A stretch of DNA of 64,000 nucleotides from Endothia cerciana (taxonomy: Eukaryota > Ascomycota > Sordariomycetes > Diaporthales > Cryphonectriaceae): contig JALRMH010000006.1 of assembly GCA_026119935.1 (NCBI GenBank), positions 682,001 to 746,000 of the forward strand, in the 5' to 3' direction. Below are positions 36,779 through 48,258 of the stretch, piece by piece. How positions within the stretch are numbered: the stretch's first letter is position 1; each line of letters begins with the position of its first letter. Under the pieces are notes generated by a model that was given only the letters and a program-made list of their open reading frames with translations, was not told where the DNA came from and ran no database searches. The translations under genes were made by a program, and so were the position numbers.

Positions 36779-37088
36779 GTTCGCATGTGCAGTGCGACTC
36801 TGTCCCAGGTGGTCGGGTCAGGGGGACGAAAGGTGCGGACGTGATCGTCGTGGGGTGGTGATGGGTGTCTTGTGAGATTTGCCGACGGGAAATTTCGCAG
36901 TTGCGGCAAAAGTTCTCGATCCTGGCCGGCAACCCTGCACTCGCGGCAGGCTTGGCCCCTGAACCCTTGTTGATGCGATTACCGATAGGGCGGGCGGGCG
37001 GGCGGGCGGAAAGTTTGTCTGCAGGTGGTTCGTGAGATGCCGACATCACCAACCTACGTTCTTCACAGGCCTAGACTGGACAAGCAAT
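36779..37088. promoter_or_regulatory. Divergent promoter shared by EngB-like GTPase and FMC1
   Basis: 310 bp separate the two opposite start codons. The segment contains a GGGC repeat (36988-37009). Both products are mitochondrial, so joint control is plausible. Confidence 0.6.
36988..37009. repeat. GGGC tandem repeat in the divergent promoter
   Basis: Five or more GGGC units in a row, about 80 bp from the FMC1 start. It could be a GC-box-like element or a simple repeat. Confidence 0.85.
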
Positions 37089-37409
37089 ATGTCGTCCTCA
37101 GCTCCAAAACTGCGATCGCTCTATCGCTCATTTCTGCGCGAGCTACCACCGCGACCGGCCCTCTCCAATGCGCGGTCGCCACTCCACCAGCGCCTGCGCG
37201 AGCACTTCCACCCAGACAAGTCCCCGGCCCCCAGCGAGCTCGCGGTCGCGCAGGCAGAGCAGTATCTCGAATACGTTCGAGCTCAGAGGACATATGTGAC
37301 GCTTCTTGAGAGATATAACCCTGGCATGGGTATGGACGAGGAGGAGAGGGTGCGGTTGACGGCTAGAAGGGTGGGCATGGATTTGCCCGTCGAATATGGA
37401 AAGAAATGA
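37089..37409 (+). CDS. fmc1: ATP synthase assembly factor FMC1
   Basis: Small LYR-like mitochondrial matrix protein (106 residues, one exon). In yeast Fmc1 supports F1-ATPase assembly through Atp12 at high temperature. The family pattern is seen in LRSLYRSFLRELPPRP near the N-terminus, the middle HQRLREHF helix, and YLEYVRAQRTYVTLLERYNP, followed by the short tail GMDLPVEYGKK. The ATG at 37089 fits the family N-terminus; the frame is open further upstream (37032), but that part is not conserved-looking. Divergent from the EngB-like GTPase gene. Confidence 0.9.
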   Translation: MSSSAPKLRSLYRSFLRELPPRPALSNARSPLHQRLREHFHPDKSPAPSELAVAQAEQYLEYVRAQRTYVTLLERYNPGMGMDEEERVRLTARRVGMDLPVEYGKK

Positions 37410-38498
37410 TCCGGCCGACTATTTCCGAATACTACACGTCCGGAAGTGGGAGATGGACACGCGCCGCGGTCGTTTCGAAAGTACGACTATCTTGCTGAGA
37501 GATCCACCTGCCCATCTTGTGGAGTCGACGCTGACTTAGAACAGGACCACTGGAACGGTACACTCGGAAGACGGACAGCGACAAGAAGGTCAATCTCCTG
37601 AAGGGCTCAACCAACCATGCTATGATCAGGATCTGCATCGTGTGTGCCACAGACGTACTGGCGAACGCCGTAATACGCGCTTGGAGAAAAGTCTCGAGCC
37701 CTGTTTGTCTCAAGCTGCTGGCTGTCTTTGTAGTATTGTCGCTCTTCTATGGGGATTCAGCCAGCACAACTTAGAACAAGTTTCTAGCAAAGGCAGGAGG
37801 ACCAAGATGTAGAGCCGCAACATTAAGTGATATCCAGAATCTAGATTCGAACATACCACTCTTGACGACTTGCGGTTCCTATATGTCGCCTCAGCTGGCG
37901 ACTTGACAAGACCACTTGATGCCGCAAAGGGCTTGGATGCATTGGTCTGACCGGACTACGAACTCCCCGATATGATACACCTTTTTCTCCTTCTTCTTTT
38001 TCCCTCCTCTCCTTCTTTCTTTCTTTCTTTTTCTATCAGCCTTCTTCGATTCTTCCTTTTCTTCCACTAGTGGCTCTCAAACGTAGCATCTGTAAGCGTG
38101 TCAGCCTCGATCTTCCAAGATAATGCTGATGCGCATGGGTGAGAGGTCTAGACAAGTAAGCAACCCCACCCTTCAACTTCAGCAAGCTCCTCCTTCAACA
38201 AAACCACTGTTGGTAGGTCACAATCGTTAGAAGCAGATCTGCAGTTGGTACAGGTCGTTGATTCAGGTGGTTGTTGTTCTTTTTGAAAAGGAAGGAAGCT
38301 ATCTAGGCCAGTCTGCCTGGCCTGACTCTATGTAGGCTGTGGGTTTTGGCACCGGCCTGATCGGGCCGATGCCCGGCCCGAATCGGCCCGCCAGCCACTC
38401 AGTTGCCAGCTCCCTTCAACTCCTCAAGCCTATCAATCCACACCACATCCTTTTTTGCCTAACACCCGTAAAATCTGCTCGCCTGCTGAGGATTCGTC
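37410..38498. other. Intergenic region between FMC1 and HET gene
   Basis: No supported gene. A long C/T tract at 37979-38070 and a GGGCC-rich inverted sequence near 38362-38393 (CGGGCCGATGCCCGGCCCG) stand out. The last part is the promoter of the HET gene. Confidence 0.5.
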
Positions 38499-40775
38499 AT
38501 GGCCCTTTGCGATATTTGTCTCGGGATAGACTTCTTCTCCCTCCCTCCTTGTCCGTCAGCAGAATTCCACGACCTACACTTCGTAGATAACGAACGGGAA
38601 AGCATAGAAGTGCTGTTCGATTCCAAAGACGCGTCCTTGGATGCGACGATATCGCGGGACTTCGCTAGATTGCCTTTTCATCAGAACCTCGCGGCCTTAG
38701 CGGCATCCGCCAGGTCGTGTCCACTCTGCTCACTTGTTCAGGTTGGCGTGCAAAGGTGGATAGGTACCTGGCAGCATGCCGCCGACACCAAACCGTACTT
38801 CGCAGAATTCGTGAAGGAACAAAATCCCCTGCCGACGGACCAACTGCTGACCCTGACGCAATGCGTGAACGTATCTCAAGGCTTTCTGGTTTGGGCTCGG
38901 AACCCGCATCCAAAGGGTGGACTATACTTAATGGCCGCGGTCGGCTTCAGCACTGAAGCTTGTGAGTTTCCTATACTCGGCCCTGTCGCGAAGCTATTTG
39001 TCGCGCGGAATCGTCTGTTAACGAGCACTTCCCAGCGAATCCTTTGGCAGACGTTATCCCCCAGCGACCCTTTGAGCTGGACTCTGGATCTACGCACTGC
39101 TTGGACCTGGCGGCTTCCTGGCTTCACACTTGCATCCATGAGCATGCAAGCTGCGCAGAAACCGAGAAAATCCCGTCACTGCCAACTCGAATTCTTGACG
39201 TCGGGTCGAGGGGAGACTTGGTTAAGCTGGTCGACGGCTCCGGGCGTTCGGAGATATATGCTTGTCTCTCGTACTGCGTATGCACACTTCGCACCTGAAT
39301 CGTCCGGTGCAGTAAACCTCGCTGACCTTTATTGTTTCCAATAGTGGGGCAATTCGCCATCCTTCATCACATCACCCGAGACACTTGAAGCTAGGCGGGC
39401 CGGGTTTGATCTGAACGATGCTCCCAAGACATTCCTTGACGCAATCATAATCACGCGATACTTGGGCCTTCGATACCTATGGATTGATGGCCTGTGTATC
39501 TGCCAGGGTGATGCAGAAGACTGGTAGGCAGCCCCTGCCCCCGCTTCCAACAGTGGTGCATCTCGCGTGCTTGGGAGCTCTTAAGGGCACCTCGAAATCC
39601 GGAGCAGTGATCTAACTTCTATCAGGGCTCGAGAGTCTAGCCGTATGACGGATATCTACTCGCACGCTCACGTCGTGCTAGCGGCAGACCGATCGGAGGA
39701 CAGTTCAGGCGGCTGTCTCCACGTTCGCGAACCCCGCGCCACGACAGTTGTCAATCTTTCCGGTGGGAGAAAAGATGTACATGCAACTCTTTTGTCTACA
39801 GCAGGCCAATATTCCTTCCTTCAGTCGAATTTTGAGAATGAGCCTCTTACTTCCCGCGGTTGGGCCTTACAAGAACGCGTGCTGCCTCGACGGATTCTAC
39901 ACTATACCTCAACTAACATGCTCTTCGAGTGCGACAGCGGCATCATCTCAGAATATGGGACGCGTAGTAAGGAGCGTGCCTTCCCCCGAGCGGACGGCCT
40001 GAATCTGGATATATGGAACGCATTGATCTGGGAGTATGGAAAACGGAGGCTGAGCAGGCCTACAGACAAACTTCCTGCGATGAGCGGCCTCGCCAAGCTA
40101 TTCAAGACTCCACTGGGGGAACCTGAATACGTCGCTGGACTATGGAGCAACGCACTACTCAGAGGACTCTCCTGGCAAGGTCTCGGAGCACAGGCGCCAT
40201 TCGATCATTACACTGGCCCGAGCTGGAGCTGGGCTTCTTACAGTGGCATAGCCGCTAAAGGGGCGCGAGAAGGGTGGTTCGATGTTGCCAAAATCGAAGG
40301 ATGGTCTGTAGTACCAAAGCAGGCAGCCAATCCGTATGGCGAGGTTAAAACCGCTTGGATACGGATACATGGCCCCGTAGTCCGGCTGAGCCCTGGCAAG
40401 CAGCAAATCATGGACTACGAGACGCGGCTGCAGCGTGCGGGATTATTGCTACATCCTCGGGTCTGTACGCCCTACTCGAAAACTGAGCAGGGTTCTCTAT
40501 GCACCCTCGATTATAAGCAACATGTGAAGACTGGGGAATGGCAGACTTGGGACATGCGAGTGATACTTCTTCAAGGCAAGAGAGATGAACAGGACGGGGA
40601 CGGCGTTGAACCATCGCCCATTGACTTTTACTACGGGCTTGTCATCAAGGTCTCGAACATCGGACCGGACTCTGACGAGATCATGAGCAGGGTGGGCTGG
40701 ATGTTCCTTGAAAAGGATGATGCATATGACATCGTTGAAGACAAGGCTAATTGGAGGGCCGTCACGATTGTATAA
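38499..40775 (+). CDS. HET-domain protein, intact
   Basis: Heterokaryon-incompatibility family protein of 677 residues. Four exons: 38499-38961, 39036-39277, 39345-39523 and 39626-40775. Introns have clear signals: GTGAGT with branch GTTAAC; GTATGC...CCAATAG with branch GCTGAC; GTAGGC...ATCAG with branch TCTAAC. Phases are 1, 0 and 2, and each junction restores a conserved HET block. Residues 1-8 MALCDICL and the later CPLCSLV form the Cys-rich N-terminal segment. The HET core runs from AC[L]SYCWG (about residue 235) through GLRYLWIDGLCICQGDAEDW to the SRMTDIYSHAHVVLAADRSE segment. The post-HET motif SRGWALQERVLPRRILHY is complete. Such proteins cause cell death on fusion of incompatible hyphae; the C-terminal half shows no known effector domain. 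Confidence 0.92.
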
Positions 40776-43010
40776 AGGCGTAAGTCGTAAAGGCTTCTGA
40801 ATGCATTTCGTTGATGCGTTTCGCACTCTCTGAAATTCGAGGAACTCACGGGTGTTCCCAAAACCTATAAATGGCATTCTGCAACTGAACCTACCTTACT
40901 GGTCTCGGCAACATACTGGGGAGCCCGGGCTAAAGGGCATCTAGCCATGAAAAGTATTAAGGTGATACATTGAACCGCTCCTCCCTCGGCTCACTCATTC
41001 GAACAACCAGTGATAACACGAACCTGTCAATACATTCAGTGTGCGAAAGTTTTGAAAACGTTTCGAGACGTCCCTAGTACGTGGTAGATCGTGCAGAGAA
41101 ACAGAAGCTGAGTTGGTAAATACTCAGTCGATATCATTTGGTATTGTCTCGTATTTGACAAATAACGAATCTTAGATGGAGTACTCCACGCTCACTATAC
41201 CGCTCGTCGGTACCATACATGTGGCGTCCAGAGTCCTGTGATTAAAGCCTGTTTCCTGTCACCACTCCTTATTATCAAAGAGCAACGCCGTCTTCACATC
41301 ATATGTACGTGTTCTTCGTCACGCTCACCTTTTTGAAGCCCATTGGCGAGCGCTTTTTTGCTACTGACGATGTGCTCATACATGCTCCGCGTCATGAGAT
41401 AAATCTTGAATGCAACCTCACAGCTTTGTTCAACCAAACTCCGACCGAAACATTTGGCACGTTGGATTTGGGGGCGAGGCAGGAGATACCGTGATATGGT
41501 GTTGAAGCTCGATGATTCACAGCCAGAATAGAAAACAATTGTGGACTACTAGCACCAAGCCATACTTTCAGTATTTGGTATTTCCAAGTAATTAGTCGCA
41601 GTAGAGCTGATGTGCTATGATAATCAGGCGACTCCTCGGTAATATTCGGGGAAGAAATGATTGTGAAAATTTGATGTTGCTCACAAGCATCCAGGTATAT
41701 TTCCTGAACCCACGCCGAATTTTCCATTAAGCACAAATTTGAGATACTGCTCAAAGTGATGTCTCCCACTTTATACAAGAACTCTTGTATGCAGAGCCAC
41801 GAGGCAGGGTAGTTCTGGGGACCTCTCTGTCTCTATAGACATCTCTCCAGGGATATCTGGAGGGAGTTTACTGCAGAAGGTTGGGTGAGAGGGTGAACGG
41901 CAGTTTATTAATCCGCGAAAATTGAAGCTGTTGCTCTATTCAAGAGCTCTTGGAACTGGCTGGAATGGGCGAGCGGACACATTGTTGGCCAGGCTCCTCC
42001 AGCATCCTGGCTGAACATGTCGACTCCTGACGTACCAGTGGTCCCGGTAGCTCGGTGCTGTCATCGAGTGCACTATAGACGCAACCTTAATAGGCCTCGG
42101 CCTATTCCTATCTCGATTAACATGATCTGTGGATCCAAGAGGAGCAACTTCCTATATAGGGGCGCAGTTGACCGTAATCTTTCTACCAGATACTTGAACC
42201 GCTCCTTTTCCCTGTTGATTTTCGGTCCTCCATGAATGACCGACTGATATAAGACTAGCTTGTACTTGTAAATCGACAGAGTACTCGGAGGCCCATCTAG
42301 AGCAAGTGTCTGGGCTAACAGTTATGAGAGGCCACAGGTGCAAAGGAAAACATGCGGCGCCCTGGGAGGCGGGGATCATGATTTGGGAAAACTCGCAAGA
42401 TGTTCTGATGGCTCTGGTGCAGGAATAGACGAGGCCTTCCAAGGTTGTCTGTCTGACACCTTGCGCGCAGTGATGTAATTGTCAAGTTCATGTCCTCGCA
42501 TTGAGTCACAAGCTCCACGGCCCAGGACAGGTTTGAAACACGAGAAGTCTTGCGCAGAAAGGGCAGAAATATCAAGATACGATTACGAGACGTGATTAAC
42601 CACTTGTCCAAGGAGATACTCGTCTTGTTGAGAGAGACTCAATGTGTTATTGAAGTCTCGAGGTTGCTACATAGTATTTCACATGGTTCGAGTGTTGTCG
42701 AGGAGGACGGAATCTCTGGGAAGGTAAATACTGTCCAATGCAGTTAGCGGAAGCGGGAACGCCCACTGCAGCCTAGGTGCGCTAAACCTTGCTGGGCTCC
42801 ATCTACTGGGTGCATGCCAGTGTGAGGCTCGAGCATCCGTAACGAAACGAGATAGCCCCCAAACCCAACTCATCAACTGCGACACCACCAGCCTCGACGA
42901 CGAGCCTCGATCTACCCTGACCACGGCTTCGTCTTCCCCCATCGCCCGGCCTTCTTGGCTCACCAGATTCCTCATCGAGCTACAAGTCCAATGCACGACA
43001 AGCGAATGTG
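40776..43010. other. Gene-poor stretch before SEC3
   Basis: About 2.2 kb, A+T-richer than its surroundings, with only short frames lacking domains. The last 200 bases are the SEC3 leader and include a short upstream ORF. Confidence 0.5.
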
Positions 43011-43011
43011 A
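42991..43011 (+). promoter_or_regulatory. Upstream ORF overlapping the SEC3 start
   Basis: A six-codon ORF (ATG CAC GAC AAG CGA ATG TGA) whose stop codon shares its last base with the first SEC3 ATG (TGATG). If the transcript includes this region, initiation at SEC3 may depend on leaky scanning or reinitiation. Confidence 0.55.
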
Positions 43012-46000
43012 TGTCGATGTCCGGGGGCATGAGCCGCGCCGAGCGGTTCGAGGATGAGAAGCGACGCATCATCGACAGCTGTTTCAGCAAGAGAGATGAA
43101 GACGGCTCTGGTTCGCTCCCTCTCCAAAGTCCATGCCAATTGCCGGTCGGTTTCCTGTGCTGATGACCAGGTGACAGTCCAGGAGACATATATTACACAC
43201 CTCAGAATCCTCGAGTTTTCGTCAAACCCCACGAGCCCCCCGCCACCGCAGTCGAGAACCCCCCAGTCAGAGAAGCCCCGTGTCATCATCGTCGCCGTTA
43301 GGAAGTCTGGCAGGGTCCGGGTGCACAAGACGAAGGAAAATCTGAACGGCACATTCTCGATAGGCAAGACCTGGAATCTCGACGACCTGTCAGCGATCGA
43401 GTCTTATACCGGCCCTAATGTCGCCCCAGACTCCCGCCAGTGGGCAGGAGACAATGGCTTTGTCGTCACTCTCGGCAAGCCCTACTACTGGGAAGCCCAG
43501 ACGGACAGAGAGAAGAAGTTCTTCATTGCCAGCCTGATCAAGATCTATGGCAAGTACACTGGTGGCCGCGTCCCGGTCCTCACCAACTTCGATCAGCGCG
43601 AGCTTGATCAGGTCCTCGGCGGAGCTGCCAGACGGACGCCATCTGCCCAGCAGACTCCAAACCTTCCGTCACCGTCACCTATTCGGCCTCCAGCCTCTCC
43701 AGCCAGACCTCCTGTACCTCCGTCCCCCGGCCGGCAGCCTCTCCCCATCCCTGCCTCCAGCCAGGCACCTGGCTCCGTCCCCGGTTTTGATGGCAGCGCC
43801 AATGCCGCTTCAGATTATGCCCGGACGCCGTCACGGAGCCCCATGGTCCCCAACAACAGGTCATCGCCAGCGAGTCTTGCCCCTAGCATCGATTCCGCTC
43901 GGAACTTCCGAAGTCAAGATCCTTCCTTGAGACAGCGGTTGGCTGTCAATAATGGTAGTCAGGACTCGGTCTCTCTTGCCAACAAGAGCGGAGATGAGAG
44001 TCTTCGGCCAAGATCCCGAGGGAGACCGAATGGCACTTCACCCTATGCCAATGCGCCCGAACCTCCTCCGCCTGCTCTAGCTCCCGCTTTCGTTCCGACA
44101 CCTAGCCCTAGTACAGAGAAGCCCCCGGCGCGAAAACGTCCTCCTATGGACCCTTCGAGGCCCATGGGTCTACCACCAGACGAGAGCCTTGTTCCTGCTC
44201 CTCTGAGCAGCACAGCTACACGTCGGGAACCGTCGCGAGAACCCTCCCGAGACCCTGTCGAGCCAAGCTCGCCCGTTGCACCTCCACCCAGAAGCATTGA
44301 GCGCATGTCGCCGAGAAAGCCGTCCATGCGATCTCAGCGTTCTGAAGCTGCACCGCCGATAGACGAAATTGCCGCCAAGCCCGTCGAGGCGCCGCCACGG
44401 CTCGACACCGCGCCCCTCAAGCCCGGTCTCAATGGCGCCGACATGGACAGACCGACCGCCCCTAGCCCAACGGTACCTCCCTCTGCCACAACACCGTCCG
44501 AGACCCCAACTGAGTCGCCTTTGTCGCCCGAGGAAGAACATCGTCCTGGTCTAGGCCCGATGATACGGGCGAGGAAGCCGAAGAATGAGCTAGCAGGGGC
44601 CCTGTGGAAAGCTGCGACAGCTGCCAGCGTATTCAAACCTCGTGCCGGAGGAGCCGGCGAAAAGCTACTGAAAGCTGCTCAGAGCCCGAACCAAAGCAAC
44701 GGACCCGACGGCATCACGGCAGTCGTGCCTGCTCCTCCTCGACCCGAACCTGAGAAGAAACCGGAATCGAGGCCCATGACACCCGAAGTGCCGGAGGTAA
44801 AAGTTTCCAAACCAAATGCGAGTCGGCCCTCGAGCATACAGGATCTCAAGAACGTGAAGCCCGAGCCAAAGGTCGAGGCAAAGAAGGCGCCAGGGCCAGA
44901 GCCACAGGATGAGCGCAAACGATCCGTCGTGGTCGGCAACGACTTGAAGTACCTCACTACTCTAGGCGTTGACCCGTCGATCCTGGATAAGAAGAGTGCA
45001 CAGTTTACGGAGTGGTTGGACTTCTTCTCTTGGGTTCCCGGTGATAAGATGCGGTCGCTCAATTTTGATGAAATGAAGATCGACCTTGACCGCGAACTCA
45101 ACAAAGCACAAGCAGGCGGCTGGCTGGCTCGGTTCCAAGAGGAGGATGAGCGAGTAAACGGCATCAAGAAGGGTATTGACACCGCAATCGAGGAGTGCGA
45201 AGAGCTGGATAACCTCCTGACCCTATACGGTGTCGAGCTTTCTGTGAGTGTACCCAGGCCGTCCTTGGCTTCTTGGCCTTCATTTAATATCTGTTACAGA
45301 CTCTTCAGGACGACATTGCCTATATTGAAGCCCAAGGCCAAGGTCTACAGGTCCAGGCCGCTAACCAGAAGCTGCTCAAGAAAGAGCTGGAGTCCTTACT
45401 GGAGACGTGCGCCATCACTGCGAACGACCTGCAGGCCCTGTCGGTGGCGCCTCTGGACAATGTGAACGGCGTTGAAGACGTCGAGACCGCTCTTGTTACA
45501 CTGTACAAGGCTATGCACAAGATTGACCCGAGCATGGGCAGTAGCGACGCGATCAAGACTGGCGACGCGAGCAGCGACCAAGCAATCGACTTCAACGGCG
45601 ACTATGCGAAAATGCGAATCGTCCAGGAAAAGAAGCAGATGTACTTGCAGGAAAGCGCAATGTTCATGCAGCGACTTGTCGAGTTCATGGCCAGGGAGTT
45701 TTCGGTGGCCTACGAGGAGGTCAGACGAGCCTTGAAGGGCGCACTGCACAAAAAGATCGACCCCCATAATCATGATGCTGGCCGGGACCTGCTATGGAAG
45801 TATGACCCACTGATGCTCTACGCCCGGGACGTGGATTTGGACAACTGGAACCGATTGATACAAGAGTATCAGGATGCAAGTCACCCGACGTATAAAATGG
45901 AGTTCCGGGACGCCTTGGATTCATGGAAGAGAAACGCGCGGAAGACAACAGGAGAAGACGCCCTCCTCTTCACGATGGAGCAGGAGAAGAAGGAGGAAGG

Positions 46001-47383
46001 TATCGCCACGGCTGCTAGGAAACTCACCGTGAAGCGAAGCCAGACGCTCGCTAGAATCCGCTCTCCGCTGGGCGACAGCAAAGGAGATGCCAGCAAGAGC
46101 GCAATCGACTTGTCTCGAAGCTCACCATATGAGGTGTTTGCGGGTGTGCTCGAAGACTTGCTCCCCCTGGTCGAGATGGAGCAGAATTTTATCATCGACT
46201 TCTTCCATGCCACGACTCTAGAGCAAATAGACTTTCCCGATGCTGCGGCGGCAGTCAGTCCTCGGGATCGCAGGGGCAATGACCTCAGGAGGCATAGGCT
46301 CATGGAACCCGATCGAGATTTGGCGCGAAGGGTAACGCGGTCGATGGAGGTAATCTTTCCGTTCTTGGAGAAAGACCTCGGCAACCTGGTGGACTGGGTT
46401 TTGGTGCAAAGTCCACTGTAGGTCTTCCTCTCCTTACATCGGCGGAGTACCGGAGTACACGAGACTGACATGTTCACAGGCAAGGCGTCGGCGTCATGGC
46501 CAGCCTTGAGCGGAAGCTCGCAGACATTGCGCAGTCCAACCAGGAGTTCCTCAACACGGTGTTGCAAAAGGTTCACGGAAACCTCACCAGCAAGTTCAAG
46601 AGATTTGTCGAAGACCAAATCCGTGCCATCGAAGACACCAAGGTCAAGATCAGTAAGCGCAAAGGTGTCATCGCCTTCATGCGCGTCTTCCCGCCCTTCA
46701 GCATGGCCGTGGAGAACATGCTTGCCGGCATTGACCCCAACCTGAATGTCCGTCGCACCGTCGACCGCGAGTACGACCGCATTCTGAAGTCTATGTTCGA
46801 CTCACTGAAGATTATCGCGCGCGAAAACCCGGCCCTAGGCAACACGGCTGCTGGAGCTGGGGCAGACCCCGAAGACAAAGAGGCATTGAACTACCACATC
46901 CTGCTGATTGAGAACATGCATCATTACATCGAAGAAGTCGATACGCAGGGCCTCGAGACCCTCGAGAAGTGGAAGTCGGCGGCACAAGCTGAGCAAGACG
47001 AGCACATTTCACGCTACCTCGACGCAGTGATGCGCCGGCCTCTTGGCAAGCTGCTCGATCAGATTGAGAATATTGAAGGCCAGCTCAAGAATGGCAGGTC
47101 GCCCGCAATGATTGCCATGCAGGCATCCAACAACAAGGCCACGTTCGACAAAGTGCTGCTGCATTATGACGCACGCGAGGTGCGCAAGGGCATCGAGGCG
47201 CTGCGTAAGCGTATTGAGAAGCACTTTGATGAGAATCCTCGTCTGGCGGACATGATCAAGAGGGCGTGCGAGGGGTATTATGGGGAGGTGGATCAGAGGA
47301 TCGGGAAGATCATTACAGAGGTGTATGGCGGTGAGACTCTAGTGGAGTGGCCGCGCATGGAGGTTAAGAATGCTTTCAGGTAA
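43011..47383 (+). CDS. sec3: Exocyst complex component SEC3
   Basis: Subunit that marks exocytosis sites at the plasma membrane. Four exons: 43011-43110, 43178-45243, 45300-46417 and 46480-47383, giving 1395 residues. The N-terminal SRAERFEDEKRRIIDSCF segment and the PIP2/Rho-binding PH domain (PRVIIVAVRKSGRVRVHKTK; FSIGKTWNLDDLSAIESY) match the family. A long Pro/Ser-rich linker (about residues 190-590) leads to coiled-coil sequence and the large helical Sec3 C-terminal domain ending VEWPRMEVKNAFR. Intron 1 has a weak donor (GTTCGC) but its phase joins EDGS to VQETYITHLRIL exactly as expected. Intron 2 is GTGAGT...TTACAG, intron 3 GTAGGT...TTCACAG. The final codons (TTCAG|GTAAGG) form a strong donor, so a further small exon cannot be excluded. 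Confidence 0.93.
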
Positions 47384-48258
47384 GGCAAGGCGGGTTATTG
47401 ATGGGCTAGCCTTGCGTTGTTTTTACGGGCCCCCGTGAGATACCATACCGTTATAGAATATGCATCAGGGAACCGATATATGTCCCTACCGCTCACTTCG
47501 CTTCCTCACCCGTCACATTCTCTTCATGGTAGGCTATGAAGTGGTTGCGGTTGAGATGTCGTCACACTTTGTAGCATCTCAGCCGTGCTCGCTCAGTCTG
47601 CCGGCAATACACACAGAGACACAACGGATTTTCTCTCCCCTGGTAGGAAGATAACGACACAACCACAAGTTGATCTCTCTGCGCTCTCTCACCATTCTGA
47701 CCGTTGTCAACGACGCCCCAGACACCACAGGCCAGGCTTAACCTTGTCGCGCGAAGATGGGACGATTTCATCGGAACGGCACGGCTGGCGGTCTGCAGCC
47801 CCAATTGGTGCGTGGGGAGAGCCAAGGTGAAACACTCCGTGTGCAGAGTAGCCGCCCCAGCGAGGCTGAAGCAGCTGAAGCATAGAGCTCTAACACCAAG
47901 GCGAAACCCCACTTCGCCTTTTCAGGCAAGCTTGCGACTGTGCGTGTATTCGTGCAGAAGGCTTATTTACTGGTGCATGAGATATGGAGAGTTTGGGATG
48001 AGATGGTACTTGAGTAAGATGATTTGATGACACCAGATCATTGTTTGGGAGGGTGCACCGCCTCGGTGGTATGGATATACTCTCTGTGGTCGCCGTGACA
48101 GATTGCGTCCGTCCCCGAACAGGTCCTCGCCGGACTGCTCAACAGATTAACCTGGTGTCGCGAGTATCCAGAATCGAGCGGACCGACGACCTTCGACTAT
48201 CACTCCTTCTCACCGTCGAGCTAGTGATATCTCGGGCCCAACCGCAGCAGACGCCGCA
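47384..48258. other. Intergenic region between SEC3 and cutinase
   Basis: No supported gene. It contains the SEC3 3' UTR and the promoter of the esterase gene. Confidence 0.5.
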
